Positions 63,948 through 64,000 of a stretch of 64,000 bases of DNA are shown here, in pieces. The translations under genes and the position numbers were made by a program. The stretch spans positions 628,806 to 692,805 of the forward strand of contig SDUX01000009.1 of assembly GCA_008729055.1 (NCBI GenBank). The letters are read 5' to 3'. This DNA comes from Pyropia haitanensis (Eukaryota > Rhodophyta > Bangiophyceae > Bangiales > Bangiaceae). The notes under the pieces are model-generated. The model was not told the origin of the DNA and made no database searches. It saw nothing but the letters and a program-made list of their open reading frames with translations. Within the stretch, counting starts at the first letter, position 1. Each line of letters opens with the position of its first letter.

Positions 63948-64000
63948 CTGCTATTTGGTCACACAGTTGACAACTCGGACGCGCAGAGGGTACAACTTGT

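Overview
This window is nuclear DNA from a eukaryote. It has very long G/C homopolymer runs and GCC/GCG repeats, genes with spliceosomal introns (GT...AG), LTR retrotransposons, AATAAA-like 3' signals, and no bacterial gene arrangement. A plastid-type ABC1 kinase with a transit-peptide-like N-terminus, and a tRNA gene carrying an ectopic intron as known from the red alga Cyanidioschyzon, suggest an alga, perhaps a bangiophyte red alga. That assignment is an inference.

Layout. 0-3 kb: palindrome clusters and one small ORF. 3.1-5.2 kb (+): ABC1K/UbiB-like kinase. 5.7-10.4 kb (-): long RecQ-family helicase, convergent with the kinase. 10.9-17.4 kb (+): intact Ty1/copia element (Copia-A) with almost identical 584-bp LTRs and a GGCCC target duplication. 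17.4-31 kb: extremely GC-rich sequence holding a GT61-like glycosyltransferase (-, 21.2-24.1 kb) and weaker gene fragments. 31-34.1 kb (+): four-finger C2H2 protein. 34.6 kb (+): tRNA-Ala(CGC) that appears to carry two introns, one in the anticodon loop and one in the T arm. 36.4-39.9 kb (-): probable Ala/Pro-rich coiled-coil gene broken by homopolymer frame changes. 41-44.2 kb: repeat-rich island with a 67-bp minisatellite and a 310-bp tandem array, bounded by imperfect inverted repeats. 46.5-47.6 kb (-): fatty acid hydroxylase/sterol desaturase-family protein with a homopolymer frame break. 48.5-55.1 kb (-): second intact copia element (Copia-B), 606-bp LTRs, TGCAC duplication. 56.8-58.5 kb (-): probable broken low-complexity gene. 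61.4-63.9 kb (-): spliced Tnp2/CACTA-Plavaka-like transposase running off the right edge.

The host genes do not form an obvious pathway. The two copia elements share a non-canonical candidate primer-binding site (TTCGCGAATWACC, no TGG start), a gag/pol junction that overlaps by 4 nt in the -1 frame, and pol stop codons supplied by the 3' LTR. In the GC-rich parts most open frames are composition artefacts. Coding was called only where conserved motifs or a consistent non-repetitive, GC-ending-codon frame was visible, and starts and ends there are uncertain.
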